In this document: piece by piece, positions 17,427 through 26,824 of the stretch
Layout of the letters: each line of letters begins with the position of its first letter
Numbering within the stretch: the first letter of the stretch is position 1
Origin: Phycisphaerales bacterium
GTDB lineage: Bacteria > Planctomycetota > Phycisphaerae > Phycisphaerales > UBA1924
Direction: 5' to 3'
DNA: 64,000 bases
NCBI GenBank assembly: GCA_016709445.1
Contig: JADJMV010000015.1
Location: forward strand, 62,001 to 126,000
Translations under genes and position numbers: made by a program
Notes under the pieces: generated by a model
What the model saw: only the letters and a program-made list of their open reading frames with translations
Told to the model about the DNA's origin: nothing
Database searches by the model: none

Positions 17427-18264
17427 TCAGGCCGCTTCCGCGAGACCCGCCGACTGGAGCTTGGCGACGACGCCACACACCTGCGAGATCACGAATTCAC
17501 GGTGCGCCGCGTGGAAGCCGAACTCGAATGCCAAGCCCACGTGCACATTCTGCCCGCTGTCCATGTGGGTATGCGCCACACTGCCGTTCATCGCCACCGG
17601 CGCGGGGACGTCGGGCCCCAGATCGACCCGCATCCACAGGAACCGCGCGCGATCGAGGCCCGAGGCCTCGCCCGAGCCACCAGGAGACCCAGGCCCCGCC
17701 GGAGAGGTTGACGAGCTTGGCCAGAAACTTGGGACCGACGTCGGGGAGGATCTGTGGCTCGCGCGGCCGGGGCGCATCGGCGTCCTCATGGTTGTGGTTC
17801 AGATCCCGGATGTACGCCTCGTTGGCGACCTCCGCAGCCACCACCGAGGAGGGATCCAGCAGCGGCCAGCATTCAACAAGCGGGAGCTCGACGCCGGCGG
17901 TGGCGACCCGGAAGTAGCTCCGCCGTTGGCAGCGTTCGACCTTCTCGGGCATCGCCAGCCGCAACCCCGGCCCATCGACGGTGGGCAGCGTGCGCGTGGA
18001 GAACATCCACTTATTCTGGCCGATGCTCATCGCCCCGACAATGCCGACTCCCGCCTGGAGTGGGAAGGTGCGCCCGAATGCCGCGGGCTGCTCCACGACG
18101 ATTTCCGTCTCGGAGAGGTGGAGCACGCGCACGCGCCAGACGAGGTCCGAAGCCGACTGCTCGGCGTTCGGGCGGGCCAGCGCGATCTCGAGCCCGCCGC
18201 CGCGCTCGTAGACCTGCCAGAGGCAGTCACGCCATCGGTCTGTGCGAGAACGGTTTGCAGGCAT
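17427..18264 (-). CDS. PilZ-domain (YcgR-like) c-di-GMP effector, apparent double frameshift
   Basis: Starting at ATG 18264 (GAGG upstream), the first 180 or so residues hold a YcgR-like N-terminal region (FPLQAGVGIVGAMSIGQNKWMF) and the PilZ c-di-GMP signature CQRRSYFRV. The frame then reaches LVNLSGG and loses sense. Adding one base in the C-run at 17694-17697 and one in the C-run at 17671-17673 restores a continuous PilZ domain. It then contains N-x-S-x-x-G, LLVARGEASGLDRARFLWM and VNVHVGLAFEFGFH-like strands, and ends at 17427. So both c-di-GMP motifs are present once corrected. Without correction the frame runs on as Arg/Trp-rich nonsense. It may control motility, pili or exopolysaccharide; it follows the TgpA-like gene by 124 nt. 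Confidence 0.72.
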
Positions 18265-18388
18265 GGTCCGGGTCCTCGTGAGCGGTCGGGGTCCACTGCC
18301 GGGATCGTCATCCTCGCCCGTGCCGTTGACCCGCAGCCCCGGTTCGGGCCTCCCCGGAGTCCGTTCGCCCGCGCTTCCGTCACGATCG

Positions 18389-20408
18389 TCACCGCGAAAG
18401 GTCCGAGAAACGCGGCCCCCCATCCCGGCGTTGCCCCTCGCGAAACGTCTCGGCCCACGCGGCGAGCTCTCGGAGAATCGCTCCAGCCTCCGTCTTCTCG
18501 TCTTCCGTGAGATCGCGCCCGCCGAACCGCATCACGTAGAACAGATCCGTCAGCCGCCGAAGGTCGGGGACGGACTCCGATCCGCGCTCGCGCAGTTCCC
18601 GTACCCAGGACATCGGCGGTTGCCAGGCCGGCTTCCGCGCGCCGACGCGCTCCAAGAGTGTGAGCATCTCCTGGTAGAGCGGCGTCTGAAGCAGGCGGGC
18701 CCTCGCCCCTCGGTCGGCAAGGCGGCGCAGGATCGCGGCCGGACGTCGGGAGCGGACCCGACGCCACCTCGCGATCGAGCGGCCCAGGAGCAGCACGATG
18801 AACCCCGCGATGGAGGCGACGATGCCGATCCGGATGCCGAGCGGCACCCCGAACGCCAGCGGGACGGACCGGACGCGCTGGAGCAGGTCCTCCACGCGCT
18901 TGGTGATCGCGCTGGTCGCCGGGTCGCTCCACCTGAGCAGATCCTCCCTTGAGGAAGTGTCGAAGGACACGACGGAGTTAATCCAGGCGTAGTTAATCGC
19001 GTCCAGGACCTGCGCGGCCTTCGTCAGCACGCCCGGCGCGGGGCCGTGCTGGTGGAGCAGATCCGCAGGAGGGGTCGCGTCGTAGGTCTTCCAGATGCCC
19101 GGCTCGGGCTGGGCCTCGACCCAAGCGTGGGCGTTGCGTTCACGCACAACGTAGTGATTGGTCGTCGGGTTGTACTCGGCGGCGACGTACCCGGTGACGA
19201 CCCTCGCGGGGATCCCGACGCTCCTGCATAGGGCAGCCAGCGCGGCGGCGTAGTACTCGCAGTGCCCCTCGCGGCTCTCCGTGAGAAACCAATCGATCGG
19301 GTCCTGGCCCGGTGGAGGAGGAGGCGAGGAAAGGCTGTAGCTGTAGTGCGTCCAGAAGAACTGGCGGAAGGCATTGACTGCGCGGGAATCATCCGCGATC
19401 GGGCGTCTCGAAGGGTCGGGCTCGACGCCCTCATCGGCGAGGATCCGCGCCGCGACCCCTGCGACCACCGGGCTCGGCCATGCCGCTGGTTCCCTCGAAG
19501 CCCGCCGCAAATACGTCGGCTCGAAGACCGAGGAGCGGGCCACATACCGCAGCTTCCCGCCCCCACCGGCCACCATGACCGTGCCGGTGCGTCGGTCGCA
19601 GACGTAGCCGGTCGGGTCGAGGAACCGGACCTCGGTCGGTCGCCACATGGTAAAGAGATACGAGTAGTCCCTGGGCGTGCCCAGCAGGGTGACCCCCCAT
19701 CCCGACCCTCACCCGATCGACAAACCCGACGACACGCCCGACAGAAGGGGTGCCCCACTGCCCGATCTGCTTGAGGCCCGCGCCCCGCGGAACGACGATG
19801 AAGACGAGGACCGCGAACAGGAGACCGAGGCACAACGCCACCAGACTGCTGAGCGCAAGCCTTCGCGCGGAAGCCGGGCTGGAGGCCACCCGGACGCGCG
19901 GCGCCGATGCCCCCTCCGCCAGCCCGCGCCGGGCCGCGCGGATGGCGCGATGGTGCGACAACCGGAGCTGGAGCTGCATGGCCGCGTAGGCCAGGAGCGG
20001 CACATAGAGAAGCGAGAGCGTCGCGATCGCGAGGCCGTTGCTCAACAACATCGAGGCGACACAGAGGAAGATCGAAAGTGCCAGCAGCTGCGCATCATCG
20101 CCCGCGTGGCGCCGATCGAACGCCTTGACCACCATCATCCACGTCATGAACTCGGCGAAATCATGGACGGATAGCCCCTCGGCGATCGCCTGCTCGCCCG
20201 TACGGAGCAGCACCGCCACCGTCGCCAAGGCCGCCACCCATCGCGGGACCACCAGCCCGATCCGGCCAGAGGTCAGCACCACGCCCAGCGCCCCAACCAG
20301 GAGGGCCAGCAGGGGGCTCGCCGCGTCCCTCGATGTCGTCGCGTACGCCAGCACGGCAATCGCTGCCGCGCCGAGCAGACACCTCGCCCTGGGGGCACCG
20401 CTGCTCAC
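18389..20408 (-). CDS. TgpA-like membrane transglutaminase (DUF3488 + transglutaminase core), apparent frameshift
   Basis: The N-terminal part has five or six hydrophobic helices (GAAAIAVLAYATT ... LFAVLVFIVVPRGAGLKQIG) of the DUF3488/TgpA type. The C-terminal part is a periplasmic transglutaminase core with the Cys-His-Asp triad in EGHCEYYAAALAALC, ERNAHAWVE and KTYDATPP. A final membrane helix (RIGIVASIAGFIVLLLG) and a cytoplasmic DUF4129-like tail follow. The two parts are in different frames; the break falls at the six-C run 19693-19698 (plus strand), where removing one base gives VRVGMGVTLLGTPRDYSYLF. The GTG at 20408 overlaps the DUF58 stop as GTGA; ATG 20447 is the alternative start. 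DUF58-TgpA pairs are common. Confidence 0.8.
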
Positions 20409-21535
20409 GCGACCCGCCCCCCGGTCGCCGGCGTGCCAACCCTCCATCGCTCCGGCGAGTCAGCCGCCAACACGATCCCGGCCGAAGCTGGCGCCCGAGC
20501 CGCCACCGAGCAAACCGTCATGATCCGATCCCGACGTCCCACGGTCGCGACGCTCGAACCAGCCGGCGCCCCAGGCTCGTCCATCGTGGCGAGTGTGGCA
20601 AGGGACCCGGCGAGGCCCGAGGCGGCGTGCTCGCCGCCGTCAGGATGCCGGACCAGCAGGCCGACGGCATATCCCGAATCCGACCCGGCCCGAAGCAATC
20701 CGGCCGCCAAAGAAACCGCCCGCTCCAGTTCCTCCGGACTGTCCAGCGGGCTCTGCTCCAGACGCACCCAGAGCCTCCTCGGCGTGGGACTCGCGTGTTG
20801 CCGCACCACCAGGTCGCCGTGCTGCGCCGAGGCCCGCCACGCGATGGAGCGGAGCGGGTCGCCGGGCACGTATTCCCGGACGCCGAACACCTCGCCGATC
20901 TCGCCCACGCGTCGCGGGGTCGCGCCCACGCGATCCCCGATACTCGAGGGCGGCCGGAGCACCTCGACCCGGACCGGCGACGCCTCAGGGAGCACCAGCG
21001 CCTCCCGGCTCTGTGCAAACCGCAGCGCCTTGTTGGCGAGGCCGAAGGGAAAGGCCGAGACGACGACGAATTCCCCGAATTGGACGCGCCCCCGCCGGAC
21101 GGCGACCGGCTCGGCTTCGGCGACGACCGATTGCCCTGGCCCCACACAAGCCACATACGCCACGGGGAGACTCATGCGCAATCGCCACGGCCACGGCGTC
21201 CGCTTCTTTGGGGCACGCGACCGCTCATAGATCGTGAGACCAAAGGCCGGGGCAAAGCGATTGACATTCCGGATGCGATACCGAACGGCCATCGGGCTGC
21301 CCGCCGCCGCGTCCGCGACGGGAAGCCGCTCGGCCCGAACCCCCATCAGCCCCACCCCGGAAATCAGCCCCGAAGCAGCAATACCCGCGATCGCAAGACC
21401 CAGACACCAGAACAGCATGTTGTTCTGGCTCGAGATCGCTGCCACTGCGAGAAACCCGGTCACCGTGAGATAGATCAACCCCGCGGCCCGGAACCTGTAG
21501 GTCCGGCGGACGGGCAGATCCTCGGACCGTTTCAC
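20405..21535 (-). CDS. DUF58 domain protein
   Basis: From the GTG at 21535, which overlaps the preceding stop as GTGA, the 376-residue protein has two N-terminal membrane helices (LIYLTVTGFLAVAAISSQNN, LFWCLGLAIAGIAASGL). A soluble region with the DUF58 hallmark follows (GVREYVPGDPLRSIAWRASAQHGDLVVRQ). DUF58 proteins form a von Willebrand-like fold and usually occur with a MoxR ATPase and a TgpA transglutaminase; the latter follows here, but no MoxR gene is in the cluster. The biochemical role is unknown. An upstream in-frame extension exists only because of the frameshift in the preceding lipoprotein gene. Confidence 0.88.
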   Translation of the reverse strand: MKRSEDLPVRRTYRFRAAGLIYLTVTGFLAVAAISSQNNMLFWCLGLAIAGIAASGLISGVGLMGVRAERLPVADAAAGSPMAVRYRIRNVNRFAPAFGLTIYERSRAPKKRTPWPWRLRMSLPVAYVACVGPGQSVVAEAEPVAVRRGRVQFGEFVVVSAFPFGLANKALRFAQSREALVLPEASPVRVEVLRPPSSIGDRVGATPRRVGEIGEVFGVREYVPGDPLRSIAWRASAQHGDLVVRQHASPTPRRLWVRLEQSPLDSPEELERAVSLAAGLLRAGSDSGYAVGLLVRHPDGGEHAASGLAGSLATLATMDEPGAPAGSSVATVGRRDRIMTVCSVAARAPASAGIVLAADSPERWRVGTPATGGRVA

Positions 21536-21931
21536 CTCGTGGGCTCCGAGCGTTTGGGCTCGACGATGACCAGCAGCCTGCCACCGCCGGACGGGATGTA
21601 GACGCTCCCGCGCCGTGAGCACCTCGTCGCCCGTCGCCACGACCTCGACCCGGCCCGAGCCCACCGCCGGGATCCGGAACGAGAACGAGCCATCGGGCTT
21701 GGAGACGCCCTCGCCGAGTGAGGAGGTCCCCCCGCCCCCGGCAAGCACCCGAACTCGGACCCCGCCGAGGCCAGGATCGTCCAGCCGCTCGTCGTTGGAG
21801 GGCACCACGGTGACGAGCCCGGCCCGCCCCGGAATCACCCGTCCCGCCAGAGTCTGTGAGGTGCTGCACCCGGTGAGCGTCGCCACGGCGCCGAGCAAGG
21901 AGATTGCGGTCATGCAGAGCACTCGGTTCAT
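21532..21931 (-). CDS. Small lipoprotein with carboxypeptidase-regulatory-like beta domain, apparent frameshift
   Basis: ATG 21931 has GGAG upstream. The product has a lipobox (VATLTGC) and a beta-sandwich with a carrier-type repeat (GVRVRVLAGGGGTSSLGEG ... DGSFSFRIPAVGSGRVEVVATGDEVL). After DEVLTAR the frame turns into Arg-rich text. Removing one base within 21607-21614 restores GSVYIPSGGGRLLVIVEPKR and a stop at 21532 that overlaps the DUF58 start as GTGA. The start overlaps scpB as ATGA. The corrected protein has about 133 residues. Its role is unknown; the tight coupling suggests it works with the DUF58/TgpA proteins. Confidence 0.7.
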
Positions 21932-22554
21932 GTCTTCGCTCCAAACTCCGCCATCGGCGGCAGATCCTGCAGGGAGGCCAGCCCGAACGAATCGAGGAAT
22001 TGACGAGTTGTGCCGTACAGCATCGGCCGGCCGAGCTCCTCGGCCCGCCCGGCGATCGTGATCAGCCGGTGATCGATCAAAGTCTTGAGCACCTCGCCGC
22101 ACGCGACCCCGCGGATGCTCTCGATCTCGGCCCGCGTGACGGGCTGACGGTACGCGATGATGGCCAGCGTCTCGACAGACGCTTTCGAGAGTTTCCCCTG
22201 GGTCTTTTGCTGCTGGAGCGCCGCGATGTAGGGGGCAAACTCCGGGAGCGTCATCAGCCGCAGGCCCCCAGCGACGTGCTCGATTCGGAAGGTCCGACCC
22301 CCAGATTCATACTCGGCGTTCAGACGCCCCACGGCCGCCTCCACCATCTCGGCGGCCTCCTTGCTCAAGCCCCGGGAATCCCCTTGATCGACCGGAGCCA
22401 GCCCGACGGCCTGGGCGACTTTGGACGCGGGAACTGCGCGGTCGGCGGAGAGCAGCACCGCCTCGATGGGTCCGAGAAGCGTCTCCAGGGTCCGAGAACC
22501 TCCCCGTGCTGCTCGGGTCCCGGGCACATCGTGCTGCGACTCGGTTTCGGTCAT
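21928..22554 (-). CDS. scpB: Segregation and condensation protein B
   Basis: The 208-residue protein shows the ScpB double winged-helix signature: LGPIEAVLLSADRAVPASKVAQ, then GKLSKASVETLAIIAYRQPVTRAEIESIRGV and LIDHRLITIAGRAEELGRPMLYGTT. ScpB dimers bind ScpA and Smc and help compact and segregate the chromosome. ScpA and Smc are not in the window. It is the first gene of a minus-strand run of overlapping genes (lipoprotein, DUF58, TgpA-like). Confidence 0.95.
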   Translation of the reverse strand: MTETESQHDVPGTRAARGGSRTLETLLGPIEAVLLSADRAVPASKVAQAVGLAPVDQGDSRGLSKEAAEMVEAAVGRLNAEYESGGRTFRIEHVAGGLRLMTLPEFAPYIAALQQQKTQGKLSKASVETLAIIAYRQPVTRAEIESIRGVACGEVLKTLIDHRLITIAGRAEELGRPMLYGTTRQFLDSFGLASLQDLPPMAEFGAKT

Positions 22555-22697
22555 AGGCGAATGCTACCGCCGGCGGCCGCGCGGCGTGTCCCACCAGGCT
22601 GCCTCAATCGCCCCCCATTGGGCGATCCAAGCCCTCCCCCCGTCAAGCCAGACTCTCCAAGCGCCGAAATACGCATGGACCCTGCTCAGATCGGGAG

Positions 22698-23090
22698 ATG
22701 GCCATGCCTCAGCACACCGTCCTGCTCGTGGATGACGAACCCCATATCCCCATGGTGGTCGGCCGCAAGCTGGAGTCCGCGGGTTTCCGCGTGGTGACAG
22801 CCGGCGACGGCGAGGAGGGGCTGGCGGTGGCTGAGGAATCAAAGCCCGATCTGATCATCACGGACCTCCAGATGCCATTCATGAACGGGATTGAGTTCGC
22901 AACGGCTCTCCGTGCGAGCGGCGCATTCAACCGGGTCCCCATCATCCTGCTCTCGGCCCGGGGCTACATCGCGGGGGATGAGGCCATCGCACGGGCGGGG
23001 ATCTCGAGGGTGCTGGCCAAGCCATTCAGCGTGCGGCAGATTCTCGATCTGGTGATCGAACTGCTCGGTCCCGCCTCGGAGGCCGCGTGA
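22698..23090 (+). CDS. Single-domain response regulator (CheY-like)
   Basis: This 130-residue receiver domain has the acidic pair at residues 12-13 (LLVDDEP), the phospho-acceptor Asp56 in LIITDLQMP, Ser in LLSAR and Lys108 in VLAKPFS. There is no output domain, so it signals through a partner. Its stop overlaps the start of the HD-GYP gene as TGATG, so that partner is probably the next protein. The start may be ATG 22698 or ATG 22704. Confidence 0.93.
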   Translation: MAMPQHTVLLVDDEPHIPMVVGRKLESAGFRVVTAGDGEEGLAVAEESKPDLIITDLQMPFMNGIEFATALRASGAFNRVPIILLSARGYIAGDEAIARAGISRVLAKPFSVRQILDLVIELLGPASEAA

Positions 23091-24715
23091 TGGGCGCGGG
23101 AACGCATCCGGATGGTCACGGGCTGATCCGCGAACGTCTCGCGATGCTCGGCGTCCCCGTGTGGCGGCTGTCACCGGATGGGGAGGTCACCCAGGCACCG
23201 GACCTCGTGGGGGTGCGATCGTCCTGGATCTGCAACCGCACGCTGGTCCGCCGGCTCCAGGGCGCGATCGCGGGGCTCGACAAGAACGCCGGGCCCGCAC
23301 CGATCCGCCTCTTCGCCGGCTGCACGATCGTGCCGATTCCGCTGCGACTCCGCCGGCGCGTCGCGGAATGGACCGTCCCGATGTTCCTGTCCGAGGAATT
23401 GTTCCGGGGTGGTGAGTTCAGCGAGGGTTGCCAGGCAGCTCTGGTCGACGAGGCAGCGGCCCAGCAGGCCCTCCGGCCCCTCGCCACCTTCTCCGACGCG
23501 GAAATCCAGCGGCTCGCCCACCTGCTCCCGATGGTCACCTCCGACTGCGACCGGATCCAACGCGACTCGGCCTCGCTCGACGGCTTCAGCTCGATGCTGA
23601 CGGACGCCTATGAACAGGTCGAACTGCTGCACTCGCTGGCCGAGCGGATGACCGAGCTGGGCAGCCCCCGCCAGTTCCTGCTCGAATCGATCAGCCGCAT
23701 GCGGATCGCGACCCACTTCGGTTGGGCGGCGCTCTATGTGCGGGGCGATGCCGGCCTCGACGAGCCGGGCCCCGCGCTCATCCTGATGGACGGGGAGCCC
23801 TCGTTCGACGCGTCGAAGCTCGAGTCCTTCTTCGAGGGTCACGCCTCGGACCTCAACGAGGCGCCCGGCTCGCTCATCATCGGCGATGAGCGGGCCGCCG
23901 AGCTGATGGGTCGGAGAGAGCAGGTGCTGATGCTCCCGGTCCGCCGTGGCGGCCGTCTGGTGGGCCTGCTGGCGACCGGCGACAAGCGGACCGACGACCC
24001 GCAGCTGAGCACCTATGACAGCCGAACCATCGACACGGTTGGCGCCTTTCTCCAGAGCTTCGTCTCGATCGCGGCGCTGATGCGGGAGCAGCAGGAGATG
24101 TTCGTGGGGTCGGTCCGCGCCATCACGGCCGCGGTGGACGCCAAGGACAGCTACACCCGTGGCCACTCCGACCGCGTCGCGCTGCTGTCGGTCCAGCTTG
24201 CCCGGGCCATCGGCCTGAGCGAGCCGGAGGTCGCGAGGATCCACATCGCCGGCATCCTGCACGACGTGGGCAAGATCGGGGTGCCCGAGGCGGTGCTCTG
24301 CAAGGCCGGGCGCCTCACAGACGAAGAATTCGATGCGATCAAGCGTCACCCCCGCATCGGATACGAGATCCTCAAGGGCATCTCCGAACTGGCGGACGTC
24401 CTCCCCGGTGTCTTGTGGCACCACGAGCGGTTCGACGGGCGGGGGTACCCCGATGGGATCCAGGCGCTGGAGATCCCGCTGGTGGCGCGCCTCATTGCGC
24501 TCGCAGACACGTTTGACGCCATGAGCTCCAACCGTTCCTACCGCAGCGCGATGCCCCGCGAGCGGGTGCTCGCCGAGGTCGCGCGGTGTGCCGGTTCGCA
24601 GTTCGATCCTGAACTGGCCGCGAAGTTCGTGCAGCTCGACTTCACGGACTACGACCGGATGGTCGCGGAGCACAAGCCCCAGCGAAGTGTTGGCCCGCTC
24701 GATCAGGCGGCCTGA
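23090..24715 (+). CDS. HD-GYP domain cyclic-di-GMP phosphodiesterase with GAF-like sensor region
   Basis: The C-terminal third has all HD-GYP features: RGHSDRVALLSVQLA, the metal pair in ILHDVGKIGVPEAVL, KRHPRIGYEIL, WHHERFDGRGYPDG and ADTFDAMSSNRSYR. Proteins of this class break down c-di-GMP to pGpG or GMP. The central part (about residues 190-330; GWAALYVRGDAGL ... LPVRRGGRLVGLLATGDKR) resembles a GAF sensor domain. The N-terminal 180 residues are unassigned. It is translationally coupled to the CheY-like gene (GTG 23087 or ATG 23090). With the PilZ protein at 17.4-18.3 kb this gives both a degrader and a reader of c-di-GMP near the pilus genes. Confidence 0.93.
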   Translation: MGAGTHPDGHGLIRERLAMLGVPVWRLSPDGEVTQAPDLVGVRSSWICNRTLVRRLQGAIAGLDKNAGPAPIRLFAGCTIVPIPLRLRRRVAEWTVPMFLSEELFRGGEFSEGCQAALVDEAAAQQALRPLATFSDAEIQRLAHLLPMVTSDCDRIQRDSASLDGFSSMLTDAYEQVELLHSLAERMTELGSPRQFLLESISRMRIATHFGWAALYVRGDAGLDEPGPALILMDGEPSFDASKLESFFEGHASDLNEAPGSLIIGDERAAELMGRREQVLMLPVRRGGRLVGLLATGDKRTDDPQLSTYDSRTIDTVGAFLQSFVSIAALMREQQEMFVGSVRAITAAVDAKDSYTRGHSDRVALLSVQLARAIGLSEPEVARIHIAGILHDVGKIGVPEAVLCKAGRLTDEEFDAIKRHPRIGYEILKGISELADVLPGVLWHHERFDGRGYPDGIQALEIPLVARLIALADTFDAMSSNRSYRSAMPRERVLAEVARCAGSQFDPELAAKFVQLDFTDYDRMVAEHKPQRSVGPLDQAA

Positions 24716-25081
24716 GGCGGCCCTCCGACTCGAATCCGGGGTCGCGATCCCGGCCGTTGCCCGCCCGGCCGGGTGCGTGGGTGACCGCAACCCGACACGA
24801 GCCGGCCCCTCGCTCGATCAACCACGCCGCTCGAATCCGGGGCTGTGGCGGGTCTGGGACCAGAGCGGAGCACGTCCGTGATGCTCCGCTTCCATCGGCT
24901 CCGCCCGCGCCGGCCTCCTCGCGGGGAACGAACTCGCCGAACGCACGGCTCTGTGGTCTCCCGACCCGCCTTGGGTCATCCCACCGCCGCGCCGGTCGGC
25001 CGAGGTCCCTGCGTCCAAACGCAAGAAGGGCGCTCGCCGGAGCGAACGCCCTTCGAAGAACCCGCGATGGTCCCGGCCGGG
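24716..25081. other. Intergenic region between HD-GYP and pilin genes
   Basis: No gene is supported in these 366 nt. The 13-base string CTCGAATCCGGGG occurs twice (about 24728 and 24832). The pilin terminator lies at the right end and is listed separately. Confidence 0.45.
25025..25054 (-). terminator. Hairpin terminator of the pilin gene
   Basis: GAAGGGCG (25025-25032) pairs with CGCCCTTC (25047-25054), and an inner TCGC/GCGA extends the stem around a CGGA loop. It starts 28 nt after the pilin stop on the minus strand and is followed by a T-containing stretch (TTGCGTTTGG). It probably ends the whole minus-strand pilus operon. Confidence 0.7.
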
Positions 25082-25567
25082 CTAGTAATTGACCCACGGC
25101 GTGCCGTTGGAGTCCTTGTCGGAGGCCGCCGCGTTGATCCGCACATCGCCGGTTGTCTCGGTGTACCACCAACCGGCGCCGGCGGTGCCCTGCGTGGCGG
25201 TCAGGGTCGAGTTGCCCCGCTGGGGACCGGCCTTCTGCACCGGCACGGCGCGGAGGTACGGCCCGTAGGCGTAGGTGGCGGTCTTCGTGGCGTTGGTGTT
25301 GCCGTCGATGTCAGAATACATCGTGAGCTGGGTGTCGGCGGTCGCGAGCGCCGGGAAGGCACCGCTGTGCTCGGCGGCGTACAGCTCGATTGCGCTGCGG
25401 AGGATGGCGAGATCGGAGACAGCTCCCGACTCCGAAGCACCTGAGGCGCCGCGACTCATCCGCGGGATCGCGATCGCGCCGATCACACCGAGGATGACGA
25501 TGACGATGACCAGCTCGATCAGGCTGAAAGCGCGCGAGCGACGAAACCTTGTGGCCAGAGTGCTCAT
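25082..25567 (-). CDS. Type IV pilin / major pseudopilin
   Basis: The 161-residue protein begins with a short basic leader and the prepilin helix (AFSLIELVIVIVILGVIGAIAIP, with Glu at position +5 after the cleavage site). The globular part has the GspG/PilA-like helix (SDLAILRSAIELYAAEHSGAFPAL) and ends with a beta region near DKDSNGTPWVNY. It is the last gene of the assembly operon, 161 nt after the PilP/GspC-like gene, and is likely its main substrate. It may have its own promoter in the gap. Confidence 0.92.
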   Translation of the reverse strand: MSTLATRFRRSRAFSLIELVIVIVILGVIGAIAIPRMSRGASGASESGAVSDLAILRSAIELYAAEHSGAFPALATADTQLTMYSDIDGNTNATKTATYAYGPYLRAVPVQKAGPQRGNSTLTATQGTAGAGWWYTETTGDVRINAAASDKDSNGTPWVNY

Positions 25568-25728
25568 GTTACCCTACCTCCATTGCGTTGGACCGTTGCG
25601 GGAACCCTTGCCGAACAGACGCAGTTTCCATCGGCGATCCGACCACGAGAATCCACTCGGAGGGGGCCCGCACCGCGCGCGGATCCTCGGGCAACCCGCA
25701 CAATCCGCGCGTCCCCACCCGGGGCCGC

Positions 25729-26187
25729 CTATCGGCCCTGACGTCCTTCGGGCTTCTCGAACGCGATGGTGAATCGGCGTCCATTGCGGACAAATTGAGC
25801 CCCATCGCCGGATACAGAAACTAACTGGGCGCCCTGGTAATCCTGGCCGACGCGGACCAGCCTCCCGTCGACGATCACCCCGCCCTTCTCTCCCATGCCG
25901 ACCAGCGCCGTGAGATGCCACGAATGGGTATCGAAGACGTCCGGAACCTGCAAGGGGTCCAGCTCGGTCGTCGTCGCCAGCTGCTCGAATCGGGCGGACA
26001 GGGTGGTGGCCGGGGCGGCCTGCGACGACCCCGGGATGAGCCCGGCGGCCTGCTCGGTGAGGGCCAACCCTTCGGCCTGTGCCGACTGCGGCGCCCCGCC
26101 TCCGAGCACGAACCGGTCGACGGCGAGGGCGCCCAGCGCCACTGCGAGCAGCGCGATCGACGCCTTCCTGCTGTTTGTGAGAGCCAT
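25729..26187 (-). CDS. PilP/GspC-like periplasmic connector protein
   Basis: ATG 26187 gives 152 residues with one N-terminal membrane helix (ASIALLAVALGALAVDRFVL). A linker follows, then a small beta domain (WHLTALVGMGEKGGVIVDGRLVRVGQDYQGAQLVSV region) that resembles the homology-region domain of GspC or the beta domain of PilP. Such proteins connect the inner-membrane platform to the secretin. Position right after PilM-N-O supports the role; similarity is structural by eye and the exact family is uncertain. Confidence 0.65.
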   Translation of the reverse strand: MALTNSRKASIALLAVALGALAVDRFVLGGGAPQSAQAEGLALTEQAAGLIPGSSQAAPATTLSARFEQLATTTELDPLQVPDVFDTHSWHLTALVGMGEKGGVIVDGRLVRVGQDYQGAQLVSVSGDGAQFVRNGRRFTIAFEKPEGRQGR

Positions 26188-26218
26188 ACCCCCAAGACAC
26201 GATACGTGCACGGGCCCG

Positions 26219-26824
26219 TCAACCGGGCTTGGAAGATTCTCCGCCGGCTTCATCGTTACGAACCGTGTACCACGCAATCTCGAGCATGAACCGCACGAGG
26301 GTGCGTTCCTTGTTCTCGGAACTCGGCCCCGCGGTCGAGAGCTGGAACGAGGTGACGGCCATGTCGGGGAACGCCTCCCGCAGGTTGTGCATCTGCCGGA
26401 CGACCTGCGGGAACTCGCCCTGCCCGGAGAGCTGGAACGGGACGCGATCCACCAGCTGGCCCGGTGTGCGGGCCCCCACCGCGAGCTGGTCGAGCTGGAG
26501 TCCCCCCCGCCGCATGACCGACGCGAGTTGCTCCTGCCGGGAGGTCAGCCGGTCCGCCGCGAAGAGTTGCACGTTGTTGGCCGCGAGCCGCCTCTGCGCT
26601 GTGTCCAGCGACCCTCGCACCGATTCGAATTGCTTCTGCGCCTCGGCAAGCTGTTGCTGCGCCTGCGCCGCCTGGAGGATCGTGTCTCGGTGGTTGCCCT
26701 CGGAGTCGAGCAGGGGCCTGAGGCTGGCCCAGCCGATCGCCCCGGCGACGACGATCGCCAGCGCGAACCCGATCGCGTCGATGTTCCCTTGCGTCATCTC
26801 CCGGCTCGCCTGGCCCCGCGTCAT
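26219..26824 (-). CDS. pilO: Type IV pilus assembly protein PilO / GspM-like
   Basis: This 201-residue protein has one membrane helix (IGFALAIVVAGAIGWASL), a coiled coil of about 70 residues (QAAQAQQQLAEAQKQFESV) and a ferredoxin-like domain (FPQVVRQMHNLREAFPDMAVTSFQL ... RFMLEIAWYTV). This is the PilO/GspM plan; PilO pairs with PilN in the inner-membrane alignment complex. It starts in an ATGA overlap with the PilN stop. Confidence 0.8.
   Translation of the reverse strand: MTRGQASREMTQGNIDAIGFALAIVVAGAIGWASLRPLLDSEGNHRDTILQAAQAQQQLAEAQKQFESVRGSLDTAQRRLAANNVQLFAADRLTSRQEQLASVMRRGGLQLDQLAVGARTPGQLVDRVPFQLSGQGEFPQVVRQMHNLREAFPDMAVTSFQLSTAGPSSENKERTLVRFMLEIAWYTVRNDEAGGESSKPG

Noticed and set aside
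20405..22102. One long fused lipoprotein-DUF58 protein
   Set aside because: The fusion arises only from a one-base shift. Text between the two parts is Arg/His-rich nonsense, while the other frame gives a clean lipoprotein end overlapping the DUF58 GTG.
24720..24850. Repeated CTCGAATCC strings resembling a tRNA T-loop
   Set aside because: No acceptor stem, anticodon arm or D arm can be drawn around either copy.
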